DNA of 64,000 bases from SCUB01 sp041918675. Its GTDB lineage: Bacteria > Pseudomonadota > Alphaproteobacteria > Rhizobiales > Xanthobacteraceae. This document shows, one piece after another, positions 19,655 to 27,811 of this stretch. The stretch spans positions 62,001-126,000 of the forward strand of contig JAYRVF010000013.1 in the NCBI GenBank assembly GCA_041918675.1, in the 5' to 3' direction. Position 1 is the stretch's first letter; every line of letters starts with the position of its first letter. Under the pieces are notes generated by a model. That model saw nothing but the letters and a program-made list of their open reading frames with translations, made no database searches and was not told the DNA's origin. Position numbers and translations under genes: made by a program.

Positions 19655-20652
19655 CCGGATCGCCGATCATGCCGCATGAAATAGGTCCGCTCGGGGTTTT
19701 CACCTGTTCCAACCAGTCGGAATACACGGCGTTCGTCGCTCGCCACGCCCGGATGCTGGCCCGCGTGGCCGCCAACGAGGCCGAGGCCGCGAAACGCGGC
19801 CACTTCCATACCACCGGCTGGTGCGCCGTCTGCGGAACACGATCGCAATTCATCATGGACGATTCGAGTTCCTGGCTCGACGCGAACGGCGACCGCCATT
19901 TGAATTGGCGCGAACGATTGCAATGCGTCGGCTGCGGATTGAACAACCGCATGCGCGCCGCGTTCCAGTTGATGTGCGGCAATCTGCGGCTTGAACCGTC
20001 GCGACGGATCTACCTCACCGAACAGACGACGCGCTTCTACAAAGCCCTGCGGCGACGATTTCCCAAGGTGGTCGGCAGCGAATACCTGCGCGACAACACG
20101 GCGAACGGCGCGAGCAATTTCGCGGGCATCCGCCACGAGGACGTGACCGCCCTCAGTTTTCCGGATGGTTCGTTCGATTGCATCGGCTCATTCGACGTTC
20201 TGGAACACGTGTCCGACTTCTATCGCGCGATCGCTGAATTCGCCCGCTGTCTGGCGCCGGACGGCTGGCTGCTGCTGAGCGCGCCGTTCAACCCGCAATT
20301 CGCCCGCCATCAGGTGCGCGCGGTCTCGCTTCCCGACGCGACAATTCATCACATCCTGCCGCCGGAGTATCACGGTGATCCGCTTTCTTCGGAGGGCGTG
20401 CTGTGCTTCTACCATTTCGGCTGGAGTCTCCTGGATGATTTCCGTTCCCTGGGGTTTTCCGATGCGCGGATGGCGTTGGTGTATTCGACGAGGAACGGAA
20501 ACACGGGTAGGTTGCTCTATTTCGTCATCGCGAGGCGAGGCCGCCCGTTGCGCGCGAGCGTTGACGGCGGCCTCGCGGACGCGAAAGGCGGCGGGCGACG
20601 CCCGGCAAACGGAAGCTGGTCGCGCGCGCTTTGGGATAGGCTGACTGGATGA
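19651..20652 (+). CDS. Zinc-ribbon SAM methyltransferase
   Basis: The 333-residue protein has four cysteines in two CxxC pairs (C58/C61 in GWCAVCG and C92/C95 in QCVGCGLN), a probable zinc ribbon. A class I methyltransferase core follows: EYLRDNTANG, VTALSFPDGSFDCIGSFDVL with EHV, then a CLAPDGWLLLSAPF strand. Such fused proteins are frequent in polysaccharide gene clusters and modify sugars. ATG 19651 overlaps the sulfotransferase stop, so the two are translationally coupled. The C-terminal 40 residues are basic and of low complexity. The acceptor is unknown. Confidence 0.8.
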   Translation: MTGSPIMPHEIGPLGVFTCSNQSEYTAFVARHARMLARVAANEAEAAKRGHFHTTGWCAVCGTRSQFIMDDSSSWLDANGDRHLNWRERLQCVGCGLNNRMRAAFQLMCGNLRLEPSRRIYLTEQTTRFYKALRRRFPKVVGSEYLRDNTANGASNFAGIRHEDVTALSFPDGSFDCIGSFDVLEHVSDFYRAIAEFARCLAPDGWLLLSAPFNPQFARHQVRAVSLPDATIHHILPPEYHGDPLSSEGVLCFYHFGWSLLDDFRSLGFSDARMALVYSTRNGNTGRLLYFVIARRGRPLRASVDGGLADAKGGGRRPANGSWSRALWDRLTG

Positions 20653-20734
20653 TCTCGTTCAGCCAGACATGTCGCCGGCGAAAGACCGGGCCGGCAACGC
20701 ACGCCGAGAATGAATTGGATATCGGGTGGCGGAA

Positions 20735-21340
20735 ATGACCTCGCCGAATGTCGCCATGGTTCACCACCACGTGTCGGCGAGCGACCGACGCGATCGCTTC
20801 GGTCATCGTGGCGGCGTGATCTGGCTGACCGGGCTTTCGGCGTCGGGAAAGTCGACGCTCGCGATGGGGCTCGAGCGGCGCCTGCTTGGGCTGGGCTATG
20901 CCTGCTACACGCTCGATGGCGACAATATCCGCCAGGGGCTGAACGGCGATCTCGGCTTTTCGCCGGAAGACCGTGCCGAGAATATCCGCCGCATCGGCGA
21001 GGTCGCGGCGCTGTTCGCCGACGCCGGGCTCATCTGCATCACCGCGTTCATTTCGCCCTATCGCAGCGATCGCCTGCGCGCGCGCGAGGCGGCACGGCGC
21101 ACGGCCTTTCACGAGATATTCGTCTCGGCTGATCTGACGACCTGCGAGCGGCGCGACCCCAAGGGGCTTTACCGCAAGGCGCGCGGCGGCGAACTGCGCG
21201 ACTTCACCGGCGTCGACGCTCCCTACGAACCGCCGGCCTCGCCGGATTTGACGGTCGATACTGACAGCGTCTCGGTCGCTGAAAGCCTCGACGTGCTCGC
21301 GCGCCATGTGATGACGCATTTCCCGATCGAACCGAGCTGA
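20735..21340 (+). CDS. cysC: Adenylylsulfate (APS) kinase
   Basis: APS kinase phosphorylates adenosine 5'-phosphosulfate to PAPS, the donor for sulfotransferases. The roughly 200-residue protein has the Walker A loop WLTGLSASGKST, the DGDNIRQGLNGDLGFSPEDR segment that binds APS, the lid region ITAFISPYRSDR and DPKGLYRKARGGELRDFTGV. It is a stand-alone CysC, not fused to CysN. ATG 20735 was preferred; a GTG nine bases upstream is also possible. It lies on the same strand as, and 1.1 kb behind, the sulfotransferase gene, which argues for PAPS supply to that enzyme rather than only for cysteine synthesis. Confidence 0.95.
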   Translation: MTSPNVAMVHHHVSASDRRDRFGHRGGVIWLTGLSASGKSTLAMGLERRLLGLGYACYTLDGDNIRQGLNGDLGFSPEDRAENIRRIGEVAALFADAGLICITAFISPYRSDRLRAREAARRTAFHEIFVSADLTTCERRDPKGLYRKARGGELRDFTGVDAPYEPPASPDLTVDTDSVSVAESLDVLARHVMTHFPIEPS

Positions 21341-21413
21341 TCCGACCTCCGCCCCATGGCTAGAACATCGAGCCAATCACGCAACGGTGGAAACCTAGCC
21401 CATGCAGGAACTG

Positions 21414-22391
21414 TCACGTTTCAGGCGGCTGATCAAACCAATCAAGAAACTCCCGCCGATGGCTGCCTAGCCGCGTTAGGCCGTCTTCAATGGTCCAAGT
21501 CTTTATGAAGGAGCCTACCTTGCCGATCCTATTGTCAATCACGAAATTTGGACGGCCAAGAAGCAGCGAGAGAATGTGGCCGTGAAGCCGGTTAGTCACG
21601 ACCTTCCGCCCGGAACCCAGAATCTCTAGCCCGCGCGCCAATCGCATTTCGGCCATGCGCCGGCGGGCCTCGTTCACCCCCTCCCGTCGATGAACGAACG
21701 CACCAAGCGCCGCGACCTCGATCGTCTTCTCCTCAAGCCAATCCGTCGATCGTGTCCGATCGGGAAAGTTGCTTGCTACTTCAGTCATATCCACGGCGGT
21801 CTTGTCCGTGCGCAGTAACGCGACAAGCGGATGCGCGGGCTGTTGAACGATAGCAAGCGGTCCAAGTGCGAAAGCGCAATCTGGACTGAGGACCGAGGGA
21901 CATTCGAAGATGGAAGCACGTTCGAACGACTGATGGTCGCGCGCGATGAGCGTGAAATGCCGGTGTCTTGCAATCGCACGGCGAGCTTGGTCGAGCCGTT
22001 CGGAACTGTCGAAATGGATTGACTGCGGAAGCTGAACAATCGGGCGGTCCGGAAAATCGACCAGGACTCGCTCACGGAAGTCTTGGTGGCGGACCCAAAG
22101 GTCTCCGAAATTGCCGCCGCCATTGATGAGGATTGTCCCCTCGGGTGCGGCCATCCTCAATGTCGCGGCATCGTAATCCTCCAGGTCGCAGGTGTAGGCA
22201 AGCGACGGATGCCCCAAATCGCTGAGAAGTTGGAGTTCGCCGAGCCAAATCGCGGAGTCGCCAACGTTGGAATGATTTGGAAAGTCGATCAGACAGACCG
22301 GAACATCGGGCGCGACATGGGGAGCGATCGCTTCCAAGGCCGATTGCTTGAGCTTGGCGATAAGTCCAGCTGGGTCTGGCGCGTCACTCAT
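21414..22391 (-). CDS. Polysaccharide pyruvyl transferase family protein
   Basis: The 325-residue protein contains LIDFPNHSNVGDSAIWLGEL, INGGGNFGDLW and the C-terminal TNRLHGHILSLLLGRPNFVI. These three blocks define the polysaccharide pyruvyl transferase family (ExoV/PssK/WcaK type), which adds ketal pyruvate to sugars of exopolysaccharide or cell-wall glycans with phosphoenolpyruvate. It is transcribed toward the APS kinase gene and is less GC-rich than the housekeeping genes around it. It lies between that gene and tRNA-His. Its promoter would be in the 150 bases before the tRNA 3' end. Confidence 0.88.
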   Translation of the reverse strand: MSDAPDPAGLIAKLKQSALEAIAPHVAPDVPVCLIDFPNHSNVGDSAIWLGELQLLSDLGHPSLAYTCDLEDYDAATLRMAAPEGTILINGGGNFGDLWVRHQDFRERVLVDFPDRPIVQLPQSIHFDSSERLDQARRAIARHRHFTLIARDHQSFERASIFECPSVLSPDCAFALGPLAIVQQPAHPLVALLRTDKTAVDMTEVASNFPDRTRSTDWLEEKTIEVAALGAFVHRREGVNEARRRMAEMRLARGLEILGSGRKVVTNRLHGHILSLLLGRPNFVIDNRIGKVGSFIKTWTIEDGLTRLGSHRREFLDWFDQPPET

Positions 22392-22542
22392 GCGGACAAG
22401 GTTGCCTGAGCTGCCGCCGGTTTGGTTCCCGATGATGAACCCACCCGGATCTGCCGCGTTTCTGGGTAATTCACAGCGATGCCCCCAGGCAGCTCATCGC
22501 CAAAAAACCACGAAAAAAAGGCAGATCTATTCAAATATTGAA

Positions 22543-22619
22543 TGGTACAGCTGGGTGGACTCGAACCACCGACCTCCTGATCCACAGTCAGGCGCTCTAA
22601 CCAACTGAGCTACAGCTGC
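22543..22619 (-). tRNA. tRNA-His (GTG)
   Basis: A complete cloverleaf of 77 bases lies on the minus strand: acceptor GCAGCTG with CAGCTGT, discriminator A, encoded CCA, anticodon stem CTGAC/GTCAG-type arm reading CTGACTGTGGATCAG with anticodon GTG, and T arm GGTGG-TTCGAGT-CCACC. There is no encoded G at position -1 and base 73 is A, the state known for alphaproteobacterial tRNA-His, which lost the universal G-1:C73 pair. Confidence 0.95.
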
Positions 22620-22641
22620 GCATGCCGCTTAACCAAGGCAT

Positions 22642-22683
22642 GATCTGAACGACGCGATCTGAAAAGCGCGATCTGAAAGACGC
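22642..22683. repeat. Three tandem 14-base units (GATCTGAA-NNNNGC type)
   Basis: The units GATCTGAACGACGC, GATCTGAAAAGCGC and GATCTGAAAGACGC follow one another without gaps, just upstream (in tRNA sense) of the tRNA-His gene. Confidence 0.8.
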
Positions 22684-22739
22684 AATCGCGGCCCCCCGGG
22701 CCGCGTCAGCTCGGGCCATGCCTCCGGCGCGGCGGAACC

Positions 22740-22925
22740 TAGAGCAAATCCCGCGAAAGTGGAAACCACTTTTGCGGCCGGGATTTGTTCAATGCCTTGA
22801 ATTCAAGGCGTTGAATTTATTGCCTGGAACTCAATGCGTTGAACGCATCGCGTTGAATTCAATGCCTTGAATCCAGGGCATTTCATGTCGGCGGGACGAT
22901 CCCGTCTCGCCGGACAAATGCTCTA
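22740..22925. repeat. Composite palindromic element bounded by TAGAGCA/TGCTCTA
   Basis: Seven-base inverted ends (22740-22746 and 22919-22925) enclose a nested palindrome of the same design as that at 5960-6007 (GCAAATCCC...GGGATTTG around CGCGAAAGTGG...CCACTTTTGCG) and then a run of imperfect units built on CAATGCCTTGAATTCAAGGC-like sequence. It looks like a REP/MITE-like element enlarged by internal repeats. No coding capacity. Confidence 0.65.
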
Positions 22926-22963
22926 ATTTCAACGCCCCATTTTGGCAAGGCCGCGCGGACACG

Positions 22964-22988
22964 AAAAAGCCCGGGCGGGCCCGGGCTT
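22964..22988 (-). terminator. Rho-independent terminator of the first phasin gene
   Basis: On the minus strand AAGCCCGGG pairs with CCCGGGCTT (22967-22975 with 22980-22988) around a 4-base loop and is followed by five T residues. It lies about 45 bases after the phasin stop codon. Confidence 0.88.
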
Positions 22989-23031
22989 GATCCTTGACGC
23001 GGCGGAAACCCGCGCCCGAGAGGCGAATGCC

Positions 23032-23466
23032 TTACTTGTTGTTGAAAACCTTGGAGGCCGACGAACGGATCGGCTCGACCGCGTCCACCGTCACCTTCTG
23101 GCTCAGCGCGGCGAGTTCCTTGGCCTGCTCGGACAACACTTCGAGCTGCTTGCTGCCGTGAGCCATGAGCAGCTCGACGGCTTCCGGCACGGTCTTGACG
23201 CCAACCAGCTTGCTGGCGAGGTCGAAGGCCGCGTTGGTGTTGACGCGGGCGACATCGACGAGCTTCGAGTTGAAGTCGTTCGCGCCCTTGGTCGCCGTGC
23301 TGTAGAAGGACTCCAGCGCGCCATTGGTGCTCTCGGCGGCTTCCTTGAGCTTCTCGTAGGTCTCGCGCGCCTGCGTCACGCCCTTTTCCGCCATCTGACG
23401 GAACGCGGTCGGGACTTCGAGCGTCCCCATCTTGCCGCCGAAGGGATTATCCGAAAATTGCGCCAT
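23032..23466 (-). CDS. phaP: Phasin family protein (PHA granule-associated)
   Basis: Phasins coat polyhydroxyalkanoate granules and control their size and number. The 144-residue product has the all-helical, Ala/Glu/Lys-rich pattern of the phasin_2 family: MAEKGVTQARETYEKLKEAA, STATKGANDFNSKLVDVAR, NTNAAFDLASKLVGVKTVPE and QLEVLSEQAKELAALSQKV. ATG 23466 follows AGGAG; the longer in-frame extension up to 23667 has no phasin character. A strong terminator follows. Direct TGCGTTGCA repeats about 190 bases upstream are a candidate site for the PhaR repressor. Confidence 0.92.
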   Translation of the reverse strand: MAQFSDNPFGGKMGTLEVPTAFRQMAEKGVTQARETYEKLKEAAESTNGALESFYSTATKGANDFNSKLVDVARVNTNAAFDLASKLVGVKTVPEAVELLMAHGSKQLEVLSEQAKELAALSQKVTVDAVEPIRSSASKVFNNK

Positions 23467-23654
23467 TGTCCGGCTCCTGGGTTCTGTCGATCCAGCCGTG
23501 CTCGATCGATTTGAATTGATCCGAATTCCAACCCCTCGTCGCGAAGCCCGGTGGATCCCATCGGCTTCGGCGCAACACAGGGGGCATTCCCGCCGATCGC
23601 AAGGTGCGCGTCGCACCCGATCAGCTTGCGAGATTTCACTAGCCCAAAAATTTG

Positions 23655-23682
23655 TGCGTTGCAACAAAAATGTTGCGTTGCA
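23655..23682. promoter_or_regulatory. Candidate PhaR-type operator with two TGCGTTGCA repeats
   Basis: TGCGTTGCA occurs at 23655-23663 and 23674-23682, with the inverted pair GCAACA/TGTTGC between them. The 19-base spacing places both sites on nearly the same helix face. TGC/GCA-rich motifs upstream of phasin genes are the known kind of target for PhaR-type repressors; assignment to PhaR is inference. Confidence 0.5.
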
Positions 23683-23894
23683 TTATTCCCAAGTCGGAAT
23701 GTGAAATATATTCACTCCAGCGTGGGCGCAACGCTCGATAAAATACAATTTATTCAATGAATTATAGGAAATCTCCGTCGCGCGGCGGATTTCCACGCCC
23801 GGCTGAGCGTTTTCGAAAATGCGCGCGCTACGCGTGCCGTAGCGTTCGCCGCCCCGAACAGGGGCGGGAACCGGTTAACCATCCGACCTCCGGT

Positions 23895-24278
23895 TCAGGT
23901 CGGCTTCTTGGTCGCGTCCATCGCCGCGCGGGTGACGGCGTGGCCCATTTCGCTCGCCTGCTCGGCGAGGGCCCGCATCTGAGACTGCACGTATTCGCTG
24001 TGCAGGCGCATGATGTCGGAAATGTCCTTGGCCTGGGCGAGCTGCTGGGCGTAGTCGAGCGACGCCGTCATGTTCTTTTCCGCGTAGGCGATCGCCTTGG
24101 TGCCGATCTCGCGCGCGCCGGCGCGGGCGGCGCTGCCCTGCCCTTCGATCGCCTGCGCCGTGCTCTGCGCCGCGTTGAGAAAGCTCTCGAAAGCCTTGCG
24201 AACCTGCTGGACGCCGGCTTCGGCGAGTGTCCTCATCTCCGGCGGCACTTCGAACTGGTTGCGGGGACCCTTTTCCAT
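23895..24278 (-). CDS. phaP: Phasin family protein, second copy
   Basis: This 127-residue helical protein starts MEKGPRNQFEVPPEMRTLAE, the entry sequence common to small rhizobial phasins, followed by AGVQQVRKAFESFLNAAQST, TKAIAYAEKNMTASLDYAQQ, LAQAKDISDIMRLHSEYVQ and RALAEQASEMGHAVTRAAMD. The segment SDIMRLHSEYVQ(S)Q is the most conserved phasin_2 block. ATG 24278 follows GGGAG. It lies 430 bases upstream of the first phasin gene on the same strand but is clearly divergent from it, so the two are old paralogues with possibly different roles on the granule. Confidence 0.9.
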   Translation of the reverse strand: MEKGPRNQFEVPPEMRTLAEAGVQQVRKAFESFLNAAQSTAQAIEGQGSAARAGAREIGTKAIAYAEKNMTASLDYAQQLAQAKDISDIMRLHSEYVQSQMRALAEQASEMGHAVTRAAMDATKKPT

Positions 24279-24667
24279 GGCAACTACTCCCTGAGAATCG
24301 ATTATTGGGAACCCGCCGACATTCGCGTCGCGGCTCACTCGAAGCGGGTCCGTCTTTCGCGAAACCGGCGGAAACGTCCGCGCCCATCCTTCTTCTGCGC
24401 TCATCCTGATCGAACGCGGTGGATTTGCAACAGCCGAAATCGGGACGGCCGGGCCGCGTGCCGGTTCCCGCGCGTTTTCGCGGCATTAACGTTATCGCGG
24501 CCGTGGCCATCCCCCGCGCCGTTCCGACATGGACCTCCCGCGTGCCAAGCATTACTAAGAATTCGTTAAGGTGGCGCCCTTGCGTCCGCCTTCATGCGTT
24601 CGCGCGGGAGCGAATGAGTGATCGCGCCGGGGGCGGCGATCCGGGGAGCGGCGGATAGGTTACGCGG
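24279..24667. other. Divergent intergenic region, phasin to histidine kinase
   Basis: No gene is supported in this region. It must carry the promoters of the minus-strand phasin gene and of the plus-strand kinase gene. No clear operator was recognised; a single TTTGCAACAG near 24423 is the only TGC-type element. Confidence 0.4.
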
Positions 24668-27646
24668 ATGAGCGATGTCGAGTTCTTGCTGCGCGGGTTC
24701 CGTGATCCACGGCTCGCCGCGCATGCGATCGGCGCCCTGCCGGCTTGGCTTTGGGCCTCCGACGGCTCGCGCCTCATGTGGGCCAATGCCGCCGGCGCGG
24801 CGGTGTTCGGCTGCGCCAATAGCGCCGCCGCGCCAGATCTCGAGATCGGCCCCGCCGACCCGCACAGGCTTCAGATTTCGCGGCTCGCCGGCGGGCTGCA
24901 TCACGGCGGCAAACCGCATTTGGAGCGCCTGCGCGGCTTCGGGGCGCCCTTGGGGCGGCTTCTGACGTGTTCCTGCGCCCGTCTCGATCTCGGCGACGGC
25001 GCCGTCGGCATTCTCGTAGCCGCGGCCGAGCCGGTGGGCCGGCCGCCCGCCACCGAGGACCGCCACCGCCGCCTGGTCGAGGGGCTCGACGCCCCGGTCG
25101 CCATCTTCCACGCTGATGGCGGCCTGTGCGTCGCGACACCCGCGGCCGCCGCGATGATCGGCGCGGAAACCAGCCTCGCCGCGCTCGGTATCGATGCGCT
25201 GCGCCGGGACGTGCTGGAGACCGGCCGGGCCGAATTTGCTTCGGAGCGCGGGCGCTTCGTGCTCTTCCGTCTGGGCGCGGGCGCGGACATCGCCATCGCC
25301 GCGCTCCTGACGCCGCCCGTGGTGAGCGAGCCGGAACCCGAGGCCATCGAAGAGGGTGCGGCCCCCGCGAGCGCCCTACCCTCTCCTGAGCCCGGCGAAA
25401 CGGCTCGCCCCGTCGCCGCCCCTTCCGAGCCGGCCCGGATGCCGCCGGTGATCCCGTTCGCGGACATCTTCGCGCGCTCGATCGAGGCCGCGCATGCCGG
25501 ACCCAAGCCGGCGCCGGAAATGACGCCGGAGAGGACGCCGGAGATCGCACCCGGGACCGCGAGCGACCTTGGCCGCGAGATCGTCGGCCCGCCCGAACCG
25601 ACAACCGTGGCCGAGCCGAGCCCGCCGATCGAGCCGAGCCCGCCGCGCGAAGAGACCGCGCCCGCCCAAGCCGAGGCCCACGAGCCGCCCCGGCAGGTTC
25701 CCCGGGTCGGCGAACTCCCTGAGGCGCAGCCGCCGGCATCGCGCCGGCAACCCCTGCGCTTCATGTGGCAGATGGACGCCGACGGGCATTTCTCCCTCGG
25801 CTCGGACGAATTCTCCCGCCTGATCGGTCCGCGTACGGCCGCCGCGTTCGGCCGCACCTGGAGCGAGATCAACGCCGTTTTCGACCTCGATCCCGAGGAC
25901 CGGGTCGCCGCCGCGATCGCGAGCCGGGAGACCTGGAGCGCCATCGCCGTCGCTTGGCCCGTCGACGACAGCGGCGAGCGGCTGGCCGTGGAGCTTTCCG
26001 GCCTGCCGGTGTTCGACCGCGCCCATCGCTACATCGGCTATCGCGGCTTCGGCTTTTGCCGTGATATCGACAGTTTGGAGCGCCTCGCCGCGCTCAGGCG
26101 CCAGGGCGGCCTGGTCGCTTCCAGCATCGATGCCGCGCGCGGCGATGCTCACGCCGAGGCCGAAATCGAAACCGAGGCACAAGCCGAAGCCCAGGCTGAA
26201 ACCGAAGCCGAAACCGAACGCGCGGCCCCGCCCCGCGCGCGCCAAGCCGAGATCGACGCGCCGGCGCCCAATGTCGTGCCGTTCCGACCGGTCGGAGAAC
26301 CCAAGCCGCCGGTTCTGACCTCGGTCGAAAATCACGCCTTCAACGAAATCGCGAGACAGATTTCCGCGCGCCTCAATGCCGAGGCCGCCGAAGCGCCGCC
26401 GCCCGCCGAAGCCGCGCCGCTTGCCGAAAGCGCCGGGCCAACCGACGCGCCGGCGGCCCCGCCGCGCGCGCCGAGCTTCGAGGTCGAGCGGCCGCTGCTC
26501 GACCGGTTGCCGGTCGGCGTACTTGTCTACCGTCTCGATCGTCTGATCTACGCCAACCGCGCGTTCCTGGATCGCACCGGTTACGGCGACCTGAGCGCGC
26601 TCGTCGATGCCGGCGGCCTCGACGCGCTTTATGTCGAGCCCGTCGCCTCGACGGCGAGCAGCATGTCGCAAACCGGGACCCAGCTCGTCATTTCCTCCTC
26701 GCGCGGCGACAGCGAGCCGGTCGACGCGCGCCTTTACACCATTCCCTGGGAGGAAGGCACGGCGCTCGCGCTGATCTTCTCGCCCGCCGCGCCGGCCGTC
26801 GCTCCGTCGCCGCCACCGGCGCCCAATCCCGCGCCCATGCCCGTGCTCGCGCCCGCGCCCGAGCCGATCGTCGCGGATCACCGCGACGCCGAAATCGCCG
26901 ACCTGCGCGCGGCGCTCGAGGTCGCGCGCGCGCGGCTTGATCGCGCCGCCAACAGCCGTTCCGACGTGATGACGCGGATCAGCCACGAAATCCGGACACC
27001 GATGAACGCCATTATCGGTTTCGCCGAGGTGATGATCGACGAGCGCTTCGGCCCGATCGGCAACGCGCGCTACGGCGAATACCTCAAGGACATCCGCGCC
27101 TGCGGCGAGCGCGTCATCGCGCTGATCGACGACATGCGCGATCTGTCTCGGATCGAGACCGGCAAGCTCGACCTCGCCATCGCCAATGTCGCGCTCAACG
27201 ACATGGTCGAGCAATGCGTGGCGATGATGCAGCCGCAGGCCAACCGCGAGCGCATCATCATCCGCACCTCGCTGGCGCCGACGCTTCCCCTTGTCGGCGC
27301 CGACAGCCGCACGCTGCGCCAGATCGTCATCAACCTGATCGGCAACGCGATCCGCCTGGCCAACGCCGGCGGACAGGTCATCGTCTCGACGGCGCTGACC
27401 GACGATGGCGGGGTGGCGCTGCGGGTGCGCGACACCGGACCCGGCATGAGCGAAAGCGAAATCGCCGCGGCGCTCGAACCCTTCAGCGCGATCTCGCCCG
27501 ACCATCAGGGCGCGGCCGGACCGGGACTCAACCTGTCGCTGACCAACGCCTTGACCGAGGCCAATGGCGCGCGATTGACCATCAAGAGCGCGCCGCATTC
27601 CGGAACGCTGACGGAGGTCGCCTTCGCCGCCGCGGCCGGAAATTGA
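24668..27646 (+). CDS. Multi-PAS cytoplasmic sensor histidine kinase (PdhS/CbrA-like)
   Basis: The 992-residue kinase has no membrane segment. The N-terminal PAS-like domain (about 15-100) includes LPAWLWASDGSRLMWANAAG. A Pro/Glu/Ala-rich linker (about 215-355) precedes a second PAS (about 360-470), then a charged stretch of alternating Glu/Ala (about 495-515). A third PAS (about 605-700) precedes the kinase core. The phospho-acceptor is H773 in RISHEIRTPMNAIIGFAEVM. The N box is VINLIGNAIR and the G1 box is DTGPGM. The G2 region reads GPGLNLSLTNAL instead of the usual GTGLGL. This layout recalls PdhS/CbrA/PleC-type cell-cycle kinases of Rhizobiales. No partner regulator is adjacent. Confidence 0.85.
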   Translation: MSDVEFLLRGFRDPRLAAHAIGALPAWLWASDGSRLMWANAAGAAVFGCANSAAAPDLEIGPADPHRLQISRLAGGLHHGGKPHLERLRGFGAPLGRLLTCSCARLDLGDGAVGILVAAAEPVGRPPATEDRHRRLVEGLDAPVAIFHADGGLCVATPAAAAMIGAETSLAALGIDALRRDVLETGRAEFASERGRFVLFRLGAGADIAIAALLTPPVVSEPEPEAIEEGAAPASALPSPEPGETARPVAAPSEPARMPPVIPFADIFARSIEAAHAGPKPAPEMTPERTPEIAPGTASDLGREIVGPPEPTTVAEPSPPIEPSPPREETAPAQAEAHEPPRQVPRVGELPEAQPPASRRQPLRFMWQMDADGHFSLGSDEFSRLIGPRTAAAFGRTWSEINAVFDLDPEDRVAAAIASRETWSAIAVAWPVDDSGERLAVELSGLPVFDRAHRYIGYRGFGFCRDIDSLERLAALRRQGGLVASSIDAARGDAHAEAEIETEAQAEAQAETEAETERAAPPRARQAEIDAPAPNVVPFRPVGEPKPPVLTSVENHAFNEIARQISARLNAEAAEAPPPAEAAPLAESAGPTDAPAAPPRAPSFEVERPLLDRLPVGVLVYRLDRLIYANRAFLDRTGYGDLSALVDAGGLDALYVEPVASTASSMSQTGTQLVISSSRGDSEPVDARLYTIPWEEGTALALIFSPAAPAVAPSPPPAPNPAPMPVLAPAPEPIVADHRDAEIADLRAALEVARARLDRAANSRSDVMTRISHEIRTPMNAIIGFAEVMIDERFGPIGNARYGEYLKDIRACGERVIALIDDMRDLSRIETGKLDLAIANVALNDMVEQCVAMMQPQANRERIIIRTSLAPTLPLVGADSRTLRQIVINLIGNAIRLANAGGQVIVSTALTDDGGVALRVRDTGPGMSESEIAAALEPFSAISPDHQGAAGPGLNLSLTNALTEANGARLTIKSAPHSGTLTEVAFAAAAGN

Positions 27647-27811
27647 GGTCGCTCAAGCAATTCCTGGACGGCCGGTCCGCGCGGGCGGACTTGTCGCCTC
27701 GCCAATTCGGGCCGGCCGGCCTTGAAAGCGACACGAAACTCGACCAATTTGCGGCCTTCCCGCGCGCATGGCGGGACCGGCTCCAGCACAACCATTGAAG
27801 TTCACCAGCGG

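Noticed and set aside
21341..22642. Integrated element at tRNA-His
   Set aside because: The position is suggestive, but I found no integrase gene and no second copy of the tRNA 3' end on the other side of the glycan cluster, so an att site cannot be claimed.
25376..27598. Open frame of 740 codons antisense to the histidine kinase gene
   Set aside because: Shadow of a GC-rich, strongly supported gene; Arg/Gly-rich composition and no family features.
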